From JABCZH01 sp963803775 (GTDB lineage: Bacteria; Acidobacteriota; Terriglobia; Terriglobales; Acidobacteriaceae): a DNA stretch of 64,000 nt. Both the position numbers and the translations under genes were made by a program. Shown in pieces: positions 36,500-44,782 of this stretch (the stretch's first letter is position 1; every line of letters begins with the position of its first letter). The stretch covers positions 62,001-126,000 of the forward strand of contig CAWDNS010000004.1 of the NCBI GenBank assembly GCA_963803775.1, read 5' to 3'. The notes under the pieces are model-generated. The model had not been told where the DNA came from. It worked only from the letters and a program-made list of their open reading frames with translations, and did not search any database.

Positions 36500-37018
36500 G
36501 TGAAGACTTCCGGTATGGACATTCGCAACCACAAAAAGCGCGGCCAATGGGCCGAGCTCCGTTTCATGACCAAGGCCACCGAACTAGGCTTTCAAGCCTC
36601 AAAACCGCTCGGCGATGCCGCCCCCTACGACGTAGTCCTCGACGTTGGCGGACGCTTCATCAGCGTCCAGGTCAAATCCACTTTCTTTTCCGCCAGCAAC
36701 CTGAAGCCCGGCAACTTCGTAGCCAGCCTGTTTCACGGCAAGTATCCCGACCGCACCTACAAGCAATCCGACTTCGACTACCTCGCCGTCTACTACATTC
36801 CCAAAGACATCTGGTACATCATCCCCTCAGCCCAGGCCGCCGGACGATTCGCCATCCGCGCCTGCCCCGGCGACAAACACAATCAGTGGGAACCCTACCG
36901 CGAAGCTTGGCACCTTCTCCAGGACCGCGCCCCCGCCCCACTCCAAAAGCCCGGCCACTTCGACCTCTACGGCATAATCGAAGACGACTACGTCCCGCCG
37001 CCCCGCGTAAGAAGGTAG
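36500..37018 (+). CDS. PD-(D/E)XK endonuclease-like protein
   Basis: 172 residues from the GTG at 36500, with GGAGA nearby; an ATG at 36515 is an alternative. The PD-(D/E)XK-type core is visible: PYDVVLDVGGRFISVQVKST, with Asp and a Q-V-K in place of the classic E-x-K. Resembles the group I intron-associated endonuclease family, but no intron is seen here; such genes are common free-standing in Acidobacteriota. Activity not certain because of the Gln variant. Confidence 0.7.
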   Translation: MKTSGMDIRNHKKRGQWAELRFMTKATELGFQASKPLGDAAPYDVVLDVGGRFISVQVKSTFFSASNLKPGNFVASLFHGKYPDRTYKQSDFDYLAVYYIPKDIWYIIPSAQAAGRFAIRACPGDKHNQWEPYREAWHLLQDRAPAPLQKPGHFDLYGIIEDDYVPPPRVRR

Positions 37019-37020
37019 CC

Positions 37021-37112
37021 AGCGTGGGGCGGACGCCCTCGTCCGCCGCTTTTGACTTTGCTTGTGTAGGCGCGGGCGTCCTCGCCCGTGCTGCGGAGCG
37101 AAGCTCCGCAGC
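37021..37112. repeat. intergenic palindromic repeat, GGCGGAC type
   Basis: GTGGGGCGGACGCCCTCGTC and following sequence match elements at 38497, 38868 and (inverted) 47154. Contains hairpins GGCGGAC/GTCCGCC, CGGGCG/CGCCCG and GCTGCGGAG-CGAAG-CTCCGCAGC. Dispersed REP-like family. Confidence 0.6.
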
Positions 37113-37122
37113 GCTTTTCGGA

Positions 37123-37464
37123 TCACCGGCGGCCCTGATTCACCAGATCCTTTAACTTGATCCCGCCCAGAGACAGCTTGTGCCGCTTGCCGCAACTCGC
37201 CAGGCGCTCGGCCACCTCGGCAGCCGGACGCACCCGCCCTTCCTTCACATCCTCAAGGCCTCGCCGGATGCCTTGCGCCGCGCTGGCACTCGCGGCCACA
37301 TCCAGCAGGCGCTGGTACGCCGCCGCATCTTGAATTACCGCCGCGGCTTTGCCGTTCACGGTCAGCACCACCGGCCGCTTGCTCTTCTTAATCTGCTTGA
37401 GGAAATCGCTTGAGCGGCGCCGGAATGTGGTCAGCGACTGAATGTCTTTCGTGATGTCCAGCAT
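37123..37464 (-). CDS. Phd/YefM-family antitoxin, no visible toxin
   Basis: 113 residues. Conserved N-terminal fold (TTFRRRSSDFLKQIKKSKRP, VVLTVNGKAAAVIQDAAAYQ) of the Phd/YefM DNA-binding antitoxins, with a long basic C-terminal tail. No toxin gene lies downstream; only repeat sequence and the endonuclease on the other strand follow. It is either an orphan or acts in trans. Confidence 0.8.
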   Translation of the reverse strand: MLDITKDIQSLTTFRRRSSDFLKQIKKSKRPVVLTVNGKAAAVIQDAAAYQRLLDVAASASAAQGIRRGLEDVKEGRVRPAAEVAERLASCGKRHKLSLGGIKLKDLVNQGRR

Positions 37465-37493
37465 GAGGGCAGTATAGCACCTTTAAAGGTGCT

Positions 37494-37604
37494 GGGTGCC
37501 CCACTCCTTCGCGTTCTTTGCGAAGGGGTGGGCAAGGCGCCGCAAGCGCGCTTCGTATCAGAGAAGCTGAGCAGCACCGTGGAAGGACAGGCTTCAGCCG
37601 TGGC
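37494..37604. repeat. partial copy of the 370-bp repeat
   Basis: GGGTGCCCCACTCCTTCGCG and the following about 110 bp match the left part of the tandem unit at 38220, 38591 and 38968. The core is a strong hairpin CCCCACTCCTTCGC/GCGAAGGGGTGGG. Between the Phd and BrnA genes. Confidence 0.7.
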
Positions 37605-37606
37605 AT

Positions 37607-37903
37607 CTACCTCATGCCTTCACCGGACTGCGCCCTCATGTAAGACCGCAAAATGGCGTTGATGCGGGTCTGGTAGCCGCTGCCGGCCTTTTTCAGCCAT
37701 CGCACAACATCCCGGTCAATCCGGATGGTCAGCCGGTCTTTGGGCTCGGGCATTCTCAACTTGGCCGTCTTCCAGAACGATTTACCCAGCCGGGGAATGT
37801 CGGAGTCATCGATGGCTGCATCCCTCATCTGGCGCAGGCGCCTGAGGTCAGTCTCGCCCCTGGCCCGTGCCCTCGAGGTGGTTCGCGTAATCTTGCCTTT
37901 CAT
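37607..37903 (-). CDS. brnA: BrnA antitoxin
   Basis: 98 residues. C-terminal DRLTIRIDRDVVRWLKKAGSGYQTRINAILRSYM is the ribbon-helix-helix signature of BrnA, with the usual DSDIP and KSFW segments upstream. Binds and neutralises BrnT and represses the operon. Overlaps brnT by 56 nt, longer than usual; an internal start is possible. Confidence 0.88.
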   Translation of the reverse strand: MKGKITRTTSRARARGETDLRRLRQMRDAAIDDSDIPRLGKSFWKTAKLRMPEPKDRLTIRIDRDVVRWLKKAGSGYQTRINAILRSYMRAQSGEGMR

Positions 37904-38138
37904 TGCGATGTGCCCTCCTGGCTGAAATAATCCGCCGCTGTTTCCCGCGCATCACGTAAACCAGTACGATTTCAATGCCTTCCATCGAGCCGATAGCGAC
38001 CATGCGCTCTTCGCCTCGACGGCGGTTCACGCTCTCGAACACCGGCCCATCAAAAACCCGTATGGCATCCCGAAAATCGATGCCATGCTTCGCCAGGTTC
38101 GTCTGCCGCTTACTCTCATCCCACTCGAAAAGCATCAA
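37848..38138 (-). CDS. brnT: BrnT ribonuclease toxin
   Basis: 96 residues, normal length. MMLFEWDESKRQTNLAKHGIDFRDAIRVF is the family N-terminus; ERMVAIGSMEGIEIVLVYVMRGKQRRIISARRAHRNE is the RelE-like core with the catalytic Arg region. Type II toxin, RNase that slows translation. First gene of brnTA. Confidence 0.9.
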   Translation of the reverse strand: MMLFEWDESKRQTNLAKHGIDFRDAIRVFDGPVFESVNRRRGEERMVAIGSMEGIEIVLVYVMRGKQRRIISARRAHRNERQDYANHLEGTGQGRD

Positions 38139-38160
38139 AACGCCTCAGTGGACGGACGCC

Positions 38161-38197
38161 TGTACAAAGTGTACATACATCGCCACGGGATTGTCAA
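38161..38197 (-). promoter_or_regulatory. brnTA promoter with palindromic operator
   Basis: On the minus strand TTGACA (38197-38192) and TACACT (38173-38168) are 18 bp apart. The palindrome TGTACA-AAG-TGTACA (38161-38175) overlaps the -10, as expected for BrnA autoregulation. The tandem repeat begins at 38195, touching the -35. Confidence 0.5.
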
Positions 38198-39069
38198 ACT
38201 ACCGGGTGGCCATGGATTCTGGGTGCCCCACTCCTTCGCGTTCTTTGCGAAGGGGTGGGCAAGGCGCCGAAAGCGCGATTCGTATCAGGGAAGTTGAGCA
38301 GCACCCTGGAAGGGCACGGCCTCAAGAGCCTGCCCTGAGCCAAGTCGAAGGGTGCCGCCACAAACCCCAAACCCCTTGTCATCCTGAGCGAAGTTATCGT
38401 CCGCAACGCGGACGATAACGCAGCCGAAGGACCCCTAGACTGCCGACACAGCACAACAGCTTCAAGGCATTCTCCCCCGAACGCCGCTAGGTGTCCTGTG
38501 GGGCGGACACTCTTGTCCGCCGCCTTTGACTTGGCTTGTGTAGGCGCGGGCGTCCTCGCCCGTGCAAACTACCGGGTGGCCATGGATTCTGGGTGCCCCA
38601 CTCCTTCGCGTTCTTTGCGAAGGGGTGGGCAAGGCGCCGAAAGCGCGATTCGTATCAGGGAAGTTGAGCAGCACCCTGGAAGGGCACGGCCTCAAGAGCC
38701 TGCCCTGAGCCAAGTCGAAGGGTGCCGCCACAACCCCAAACCCCTTGTCATCCTGAGCGAAGTTATCGTCCGCAACGCGGACGATAACGCAGCCGAAGGA
38801 CCCCTAGACTGCCGACACAGCACGACAGCTTCAAGGCATTCTCCCCCGAACGCCGCCAGGCGTCCCGTGTGGGGCGGACACTCTTGTCCGCCGCCTTTGA
38901 TCTGCTCGTGTAGGCGCGGCGTCCTTGCCCGTGCAAACCGCCGGGTGGACCATTCTAACGTCGCGCTGGGTGCCCCACTCCTTCGCGTTCTTTGCGAAGG
39001 GGTGGGCAAGGCGCCGAAAGCGCGATTCGTATCAGGGAAGTCGAGGAGCACCGTCGAAGCGCACGGCTT
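38195..39069. repeat. head-to-tail repeat, two full units of about 370 bp and a third partial
   Basis: Copy 1 is 38195-38564, copy 2 is 38565-38933, and a partial copy 3 is 38934-39069, in direct orientation with few differences. Each unit contains a CCCCACTCCTTCGC hairpin, the perfect inverted repeat GTTATCGTCCGC-AAC-GCGGACGATAAC (38393-38419 and 38763-38789), a GAGCCAAGTCGAAGGGTGCC tract and a GGGGCGGACACTCTTGTCCG palindrome. The open frames here are repetitive and not credible genes. Confidence 0.85.
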
Positions 39070-39075
39070 CCTAGT

Positions 39076-39243
39076 ACCCAATACAAACTGGGCCAGATAA
39101 AGGATTTTGGACGCTTAGCGCCCCAAGCTCAACTTCAAGGCACGCCGATTTGGAGCGTGGGAAACGCCGACGAATCAGGGGATGCCTGGCTACTTTTCAA
39201 AGCGGTGGCGGAAAAGATCATTGAACGCGCAGATGCCAAATAA
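39076..39243 (+). pseudogene. 3' remnant of a gene cut by the repeat
   Basis: The last about 55 codons (KDFGRLAPQAQLQGTPIWSV, GDAWLLFKAVAEKIIERADA) are natural coding sequence, but upstream the frame runs into the tandem repeat and has no proper start. The 3' end overlaps the start of the RelA/SpoT-domain gene by 11 nt, typical of a former operon partner. Parent family not recognised. Confidence 0.5.
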
Positions 39244-39937
39244 AGCTCAAAAGAGACTAATTGAGGAGTTGGTGCATCATTATCGGGAGAGCATCCCCGA
39301 CTTCAAGACGTTCGCCTCAGTCTTACGGACGCAGATCCTCGGATCCCCAGGCCTGCGAAAACACATCCGATTTGTTCGCGTGCGAGTTAAGGACCCGAAT
39401 CATCTTCGTGACAAGCTTTACCGAAAGTTAAAAGAATCGTCCGACAAAGGGAAGATTTTCAATTATTCGAAGAAGAATCTGTTTGTAAAGATCAACGATT
39501 TGACGGGTTTGCGAATTATCCATCTTCACACTCAGCAAATCATTCCAATACGAGACGGCCTCCGGGCACTCTTTCAGGAAGAAAAATATCGCGTCGTCGA
39601 TGGCCCTACCGCGAGAATTTGGGATGAGGAGTACAAGCGGTTTTTCAAAAAAGCAGGAATTGCCACCAAGACTAGCAAAACTCTCTACACAAGCGTTCAT
39701 TACATTCTGAAGCCCAATAGAACAACTCCAATCACCTGCGAGTTACAGGTCCGAACTTTATTAGAAGAGGTCTGGGGCGAGGTAGACCACGAGCTCAATT
39801 ATCCGCACGAATCGAAGATTCTGGCCTGCCGGGAGCAGCTCGCAGCGCTTGCTCGCGCGACATGGAGCTGCAATCGGCTGATTGATGCGATCTATCGCAC
39901 CAAGGACGAAGCCGACCAGCGCATCGCAGGGGCTTGA
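39233..39937 (+). CDS. RelA/SpoT-domain protein (small alarmone synthetase or toxSAS-like)
   Basis: 234 residues from the ATG at 39233; an ATG at 39182 in frame is an alternative. Synthetase-domain motifs: RVKDPNHLRDKLYRK (substrate-binding), DLTGLRIIHLH, TSVHYIL and ELQVRTLLEEVWGEVDHELN. No HD hydrolase, TGS or ACT domain. Single-domain forms make (p)ppGpp or, as toxSAS, ppApp or pyrophosphorylated tRNA. The toxin-antitoxin-rich setting and a broken upstream partner favour a toxin-like role, but this is inference. Confidence 0.8.
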   Translation: MPNKAQKRLIEELVHHYRESIPDFKTFASVLRTQILGSPGLRKHIRFVRVRVKDPNHLRDKLYRKLKESSDKGKIFNYSKKNLFVKINDLTGLRIIHLHTQQIIPIRDGLRALFQEEKYRVVDGPTARIWDEEYKRFFKKAGIATKTSKTLYTSVHYILKPNRTTPITCELQVRTLLEEVWGEVDHELNYPHESKILACREQLAALARATWSCNRLIDAIYRTKDEADQRIAGA

Positions 39938-40003
39938 AAGCGACCTTCTGTGTGTTTGCAGCATACACGTCCGTCGGTGTGAAGGGGTTTCCTCACACCT
40001 CGC

Positions 40004-41995
40004 TCACGCAAACAAGAACTCCTTCGTCCGCAACTCCTTGACCATATCCCTCAACTTCGCCGCCTTCTCAAACTCAAACCGCTTCGCGGCTTCGCGCATG
40101 TCGCTTTCTAATTTGCCGATATAGACATCCAACTCCTCCTGCGACTTGAATTCGGGGATGCCTTCGACTTCGCCACCGGTAAGGTCGGTGTAGTCGGCTT
40201 CGATGATGCGCACCAGCGTCATATCCAGCGGCCGGATGATCGACTCCGGAGTTATACCGTTCTCCACGTTATAAGCTTCCTGAATCGCGCGCCGGCGATT
40301 GGTCTCGTCCATGGCTTTCTTCATGGAGTCGGTCATGCGGTCGGCATAGAGAATCGCTCGGCCGTTCAGGTTGCGGGCGCAGCGGCCAATGGTCTGGATT
40401 AACGACCCGCTCGAACGCAGGAAGCCTTCTTTATCCGCATCAAGGATTGCCACCAGCGAAACTTCCGGCAAATCCAGGCCTTCGCGCAGCAGGTTGATGC
40501 CGATCAGCACATCGAACTCGCCCTTGCGCAGGTCGCGCAGAATCTTGATGCGTTCCAGGGTTTCGATTTCAGAATGAAGATAGCGGCATTTCACCCCAAC
40601 TTCGCTGTAGTATTCAGCCAAATCTTCGGACATGCGCTTGGTGAGCGTAGTCACCAGCACCCGCTCGCCCCGCGCCACGCGCTGCCGAATCTCGTGCAGC
40701 AGGTCGTCAATCTGTCCCTTGACCGGGCGAATGTCGACGGGAGGATCGACCAGGCCGGTAGGCCGGATGATCTGCTCGATGACCACTCCCGCCGACTTCG
40801 TCAGCTCATAAGGCCCCGGCGTAGCCGAGACATAGATCGACAGGTTCATGCGACGCTCGAATTCTTCAAACGTCAGCGGACGATTGTCGAGCGCCGAAGG
40901 CATGCGAAAGCCATATTCGACCAGCGTTTCTTTCCGCGAACGGTCGCCGTGATACATGCCATGCAACTGCGGCACCGTCTGATGGGACTCGTCGATGAAG
41001 GTAAGAAAGTCGCGTGGGAAATAGTCGAGCAAAGTAGGCGGAGGCTCCCCCGGAAGCCGCCCAGTAAAATGCCGTGAGTAATTTTCAATTCCATGGCAAT
41101 AGCCCATGGCCTTGATCATCTCAATGTCATACATAACCCGCTGATGCACGCGCTGCGACTCGACCAGCCGTCCCTGTTTCTCAAGTTCCGCTTCCCACCA
41201 CTTCAACTCCTCGCGGATCGAAGTAACCGCCTTCGACCGAGTCTCCGGCTTCATCACATAATGCGTCTTCGGATAGATCGGCAAACGAACATACTTCTGT
41301 TTCACCGTCCCGAATAACGGATCGATTTGCGATAAAGAATCAACCTCATCCCCAAACAATTCGACCCGATAAGCCATATCATCATAAGTAGGGAATATTT
41401 CGATGACATCTCCACGAACCCGAAAAGTCCCCCGCCGAAAGTCGCCATCAGTCCGCTCGTAAAGCACTTCGACCAGCTTGCGAGTAATATCCTCCCGCCG
41501 AATCTTCTGCCCCTTTTCCAGAAACAACATCATCCCGTAATAAGCTTCCGGCGACCCCAACCCATAAATACAACTAACCGAAGAAACAATCAGAACATCC
41601 CGCCGCTCAAACAAAGACCGGGTCGCCGACAGCCGCAACTTGTCGAGCTCATCATTAATGGTAGCTTCCTTCTCAATATAAAGATCAGCCGCCGGCACAT
41701 AAGCCTCCGGCTGGAAATAATCATAGTATGAGACGAAGTACTCTACGGCGTTGTGGGGGAAGAAGTTCTTGAATTCGTGATAGAGCTGGGCGGCTAGGGT
41801 TTTGTTGTGGGCCATCACGAGCGCCGGCCGGTTGGACTGCTCGATGACTTTGGCCATGGTGTAGGTCTTGCCGGATCCGGTGACGCCGAGGAGAACCTGG
41901 TGTTGCTCGCGGTCGAAGACGCCTTTCATGAGCGAGTCGATGGCGTGGGCCTGATCGCCTTGCGGGGTGTAGTTGGAAACTAGTTTGAAGTCCAT
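40004..41995 (-). CDS. uvrB: UvrABC excinuclease subunit B
   Basis: 663 residues from the ATG at 41995 (MDFKLVSNYTPQGDQ); an extension of eight residues upstream is less likely. Walker A GVTGSGKT, beta-hairpin region YYDYFQPEAYVP, helicase motifs (DESHQTVPQ, QTIGRCARN) and a C-terminal UVR motif for UvrC contact. Damage verification in nucleotide excision repair. Stands alone here. Confidence 0.96.
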   Translation of the reverse strand: MDFKLVSNYTPQGDQAHAIDSLMKGVFDREQHQVLLGVTGSGKTYTMAKVIEQSNRPALVMAHNKTLAAQLYHEFKNFFPHNAVEYFVSYYDYFQPEAYVPAADLYIEKEATINDELDKLRLSATRSLFERRDVLIVSSVSCIYGLGSPEAYYGMMLFLEKGQKIRREDITRKLVEVLYERTDGDFRRGTFRVRGDVIEIFPTYDDMAYRVELFGDEVDSLSQIDPLFGTVKQKYVRLPIYPKTHYVMKPETRSKAVTSIREELKWWEAELEKQGRLVESQRVHQRVMYDIEMIKAMGYCHGIENYSRHFTGRLPGEPPPTLLDYFPRDFLTFIDESHQTVPQLHGMYHGDRSRKETLVEYGFRMPSALDNRPLTFEEFERRMNLSIYVSATPGPYELTKSAGVVIEQIIRPTGLVDPPVDIRPVKGQIDDLLHEIRQRVARGERVLVTTLTKRMSEDLAEYYSEVGVKCRYLHSEIETLERIKILRDLRKGEFDVLIGINLLREGLDLPEVSLVAILDADKEGFLRSSGSLIQTIGRCARNLNGRAILYADRMTDSMKKAMDETNRRRAIQEAYNVENGITPESIIRPLDMTLVRIIEADYTDLTGGEVEGIPEFKSQEELDVYIGKLESDMREAAKRFEFEKAAKLRDMVKELRTKEFLFA

Positions 41996-42205
41996 GGGGA
42001 AGCTTTCAGCCGTCAGCACTCAGCTTTCAGCTCGAAGCGCAAGCCATCGCTCACAGGCTGCAATTTCGGCTGATGGGCAATTTTTTATTATAAACGGGAG
42101 GCTTAACCACAGAGGACACAGAGATCACAGAGGAAAACCTGCAAGGGATTTGCGGGGATCCGCGAAAGCGCCTTCATCGCAGAGATCGCGGAGAAAAACC
42201 GAGGC
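41996..42205. other. intergenic repeats between uvrB and the receiver-TonB gene
   Basis: Contains CAGCACTCAGCTTTCAGCTC and the tract AACCACAGAGGACACAGAGA, whose complement is seen at 32624 and 34120. No gene supported. Confidence 0.5.
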
Positions 42206-43993
42206 CTACGGCAGGGTAAAGTTGACCGTGATCTGGGTTTGGATTTCCATGGGCTGGCTGTCGAGCAGATAGGGTTTGTATTTCCATTGCTTGACCGCGT
42301 CCATGGCGGCGTGTGCCAGTACGGGCTCGCCTTTGAGCAGCTTGACGGCGGTGATGTCGCCGTCTTTGCTAATGGTGGCCAGCAACAGGACTGCACCTTG
42401 CAGGTGTGCTTGCATCGCCCGCGCAGGATAGACGGGCGCGACTTTCTTGACCAGGAGACCTTGCGATACTCCCTGCGATATTTTAAGAGTCCCAGGACCG
42501 GGTTGCGGCACCGAGCTTGGCATACTCACCAGGCCGGAAATTGCGCTGTCATTCGACTGCGAGCTGGCGGCCACGGCATCGGGAGCGGTTGCATCCGCGG
42601 CTTCCACGGGCGCAGGTTTGGGCGCAGCAGGTCTCGGAGTTTTGGTGTCAACGAAGACTGTGCCCTCGCCGATTTCCTTCACTACTCCGGGAGGCGTGGG
42701 CGGATCGAACGAAGTGGCGTTTACCGCGGACTTTCTTGGAGAGGACGCGATCACAATGGTCTCAGTCGCGGGTGAAGGTTTCTGTGGAGTTGGTGCGACT
42801 GAATTTGAATTCTGAGTGGAAATCGGACGGGCCGAAGGGGATCCTGATTGCACCTGCATGCCGGTGGTTGCAGCAGTTGGCGCCGGAGTCACCGAGACGG
42901 GAACATCCGCTGCGGGCTTTGAAATGTGAGGAGTGGCTGCAGTGCTAGTCTTGTGCAGCAAAGACGATATGGCCGACACTTGCCAATGGGTCTGGGTTCC
43001 GGCGCGATAAATGGCGCCGCCGGCTGCGGCGATCAGAATGATGGCTGCGATGCGGCCCCAGTTGACGGCCGATCCGCTGGAGTGTGGTGTGACCGCCATC
43101 GGGATCGAACCAGGTTGAGTCGGCTCATCGAGAGCAGAAATCTCGTCAATGGCGACAGGTTCTTTTGCTTTTGCCGGCGCGGCGGCTGCGCCGTATCCCG
43201 CGCTGATGCCAGAGTCAGGCCGGCCAGTCGCTTCGGCGGCATGCTTGAGGGCCGACGTCATGGATTCCGACATTGGCTGGGCCGTGGATTGCCAGGGATA
43301 TTGCTTTGCCGCGGGCGTTGCCTGATCGTGGGGACGAATCGTATCTGCCTGATCGGAGACTGACTCAAGAAAGGCGGCTTCGGCCGGTTCGGGTTTGGGG
43401 CCGGGATCTTTTTCTACTTCGAAAGCTGAGGACGAAGCGGCCGGCGCATACGAAGGCGCCGGATTGGTCACAAATGCAGGTTTCGAAATCGCCGGTGGAA
43501 CGGAGACTGGCCGTGAGGGAGGAACGATGGCCGAAGTCGCGAACGACGGCGGCGCAATCGAAGGCGATGTGGCCTGAGGACGCGCGAGAGTTTCCGGAGC
43601 TTTGCCTGATGTCTTGGCAGCTTCGTTCTTGCGCAACAGGCCGCGCGCTACGCGCAGCGTGCCTTTGGACTGCTCTACATTAATAGGTTTGGTGAGTACC
43701 AGGTTGGCGCCGATACGGAAGGCTTTGGCCACTCCACTTTGTCCCTCAACCACGGCGACCGAAAGCGAAGCCTGATTGAACTCGGAGTTGCGCGCGCTCT
43801 TGAACAGCAGGGTGGCATTCTGCTCGTTGTCGCAATCGACGACGACGGCGTCGAAGTGCCCTGCCATCAGCTTCTTAACGGCAGCAAAAGGCTCGTTGCA
43901 GGCTTCCACCTGAAATTCCAGTTCGCTGAGGACCTGGGTCACCGTCTTGGCGGTTCTATCGTCGGGACAGAATAAGAGGGCCTTGTAGCTCAT
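42206..43993 (-). CDS. receiver-like domain fused to TonB C-terminal domain
   Basis: 595 residues. Residues 1-125 resemble a response-regulator receiver, with the Asp pair at about 11-12 (CPDDRT), a putative phospho-acceptor in VVVDCDN near 53-55 and the Lys in LTKP. A long Pro/Ser/Ala-rich linker follows, with one membrane helix (IAAIILIAAAGGAIYRAG, about 325-340), then another linker and a TonB-C domain (VAPVYPARAMQAHLQGAVLL ... DAVKQWKYKP). This layout puts a receiver in the cytoplasm and a TonB end in the periplasm. Partner unknown. Confidence 0.8.
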   Translation of the reverse strand: MSYKALLFCPDDRTAKTVTQVLSELEFQVEACNEPFAAVKKLMAGHFDAVVVDCDNEQNATLLFKSARNSEFNQASLSVAVVEGQSGVAKAFRIGANLVLTKPINVEQSKGTLRVARGLLRKNEAAKTSGKAPETLARPQATSPSIAPPSFATSAIVPPSRPVSVPPAISKPAFVTNPAPSYAPAASSSAFEVEKDPGPKPEPAEAAFLESVSDQADTIRPHDQATPAAKQYPWQSTAQPMSESMTSALKHAAEATGRPDSGISAGYGAAAAPAKAKEPVAIDEISALDEPTQPGSIPMAVTPHSSGSAVNWGRIAAIILIAAAGGAIYRAGTQTHWQVSAISSLLHKTSTAATPHISKPAADVPVSVTPAPTAATTGMQVQSGSPSARPISTQNSNSVAPTPQKPSPATETIVIASSPRKSAVNATSFDPPTPPGVVKEIGEGTVFVDTKTPRPAAPKPAPVEAADATAPDAVAASSQSNDSAISGLVSMPSSVPQPGPGTLKISQGVSQGLLVKKVAPVYPARAMQAHLQGAVLLLATISKDGDITAVKLLKGEPVLAHAAMDAVKQWKYKPYLLDSQPMEIQTQITVNFTLP

Positions 43994-44084
43994 AGTGGCA
44001 TGGTAGGTACCTCGGTGCGGAGCTTCAAGTTACGGAGGGTATTGGACTTGCGGGGAGGTTTAGGCGGGTGGGCAGCGACCTATG

Positions 44085-44103
44085 TGGTAAGATTGTCTTA
44101 CCA
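44085..44103 (+). promoter_or_regulatory. palindromic operator at the vapB start
   Basis: TGGTAAGA-TTG-TCTTACCA, perfect 8-bp arms, its last base being the A of the vapB ATG. Fits autoregulation by an AbrB-type antitoxin. No Shine-Dalgarno fits between it and the ATG, so the message may be leaderless. Confidence 0.6.
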
Positions 44104-44360
44104 TGGAGACTACAGTTTCCACCAAAGGCCAAGTCGTATTGCCGGGACCGCTGCGTCGCCGGCTCGACATCCGCGCGGGCGATCCGCTGGACGCCAACAT
44201 TGAGGACGGCCGGATCGTGCTGACACCGCGCAGAAAACACGGCCGTCGGGTCAAAATCGTCAAGGACCCGATTACCGGGTTGCCGGTTCTAAGTGCGGGT
44301 GCGAACGCGCCAACCCTGACCAGCAAAGAAGTAGAAGAAATCCTCAGTAATTTCCCATGA
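44103..44360 (+). CDS. vapB: AbrB/SpoVT-type antitoxin (VapB)
   Basis: 85 residues. N-terminal swapped-hairpin DNA-binding domain METTVSTKGQVVLPGPLRRRL with GDPLDANIEDGRIVLTP, then a basic C-terminal region that would wrap the PIN toxin. ATGA overlap with the toxin gene. Palindromic operator directly before the start. Confidence 0.85.
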   Translation: METTVSTKGQVVLPGPLRRRLDIRAGDPLDANIEDGRIVLTPRRKHGRRVKIVKDPITGLPVLSAGANAPTLTSKEVEEILSNFP

Positions 44361-44752
44361 TTTACCTGCTTGATGTAAACGCACTGGTGGCACTTGGATT
44401 CGACAGTCACGAGTTCCATTCGCGAGTGGCGACGTGGGTTCGAGCAGAAGATGCCTTGCATCTGGCGACCAGCTCGATCACCGAGCTTGGATTTGTGCGT
44501 GTGCTGGCTCAGACGCCGGCTTACGACCTCACCGTGACCCAAGCCCGTACGTTACTGACAAGGCTCAAGCGTTCACGAGCGGTCCGCTTTAGTTTCATTG
44601 CCGACGGACATGACGTTTCACATCTCCCCGTCTGGGTCAAAACGCCGAATCAAATTACCGACGGTCATTTGGTAAAGCTTGCGAGCGCAAATGGTACGGT
44701 GCTGGCGACTCTGGATGAGAGCATTCCGGGGGCATTCGTGGTGCCTCGGTAA
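44357..44752 (+). CDS. vapC: PIN-domain ribonuclease toxin (VapC)
   Basis: 131 residues. PIN acidic residues are visible: Asp6 (YLLDVNALVAL), Glu in SSITELGFVRV, Asp in ITDGHLVKLA and ATLDE near the C-terminus. Expected to cut tRNA or rRNA when freed from VapB. Translationally coupled to vapB. Confidence 0.88.
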   Translation: MIYLLDVNALVALGFDSHEFHSRVATWVRAEDALHLATSSITELGFVRVLAQTPAYDLTVTQARTLLTRLKRSRAVRFSFIADGHDVSHLPVWVKTPNQITDGHLVKLASANGTVLATLDESIPGAFVVPR

Positions 44753-44782
44753 GGTTCTCCCGACGGACTGGTCATCGTCAAA

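Noticed and set aside
38195..39069. CRISPR array
   Set aside because: Units are about 370 bp and contiguous, with no short repeats separated by unique spacers and no cas genes.
38194..39100. Long open frames on both strands (up to about 200 codons)
   Set aside because: They are created by the tandem repeat; the same peptide repeats in each unit and no start signal is present.
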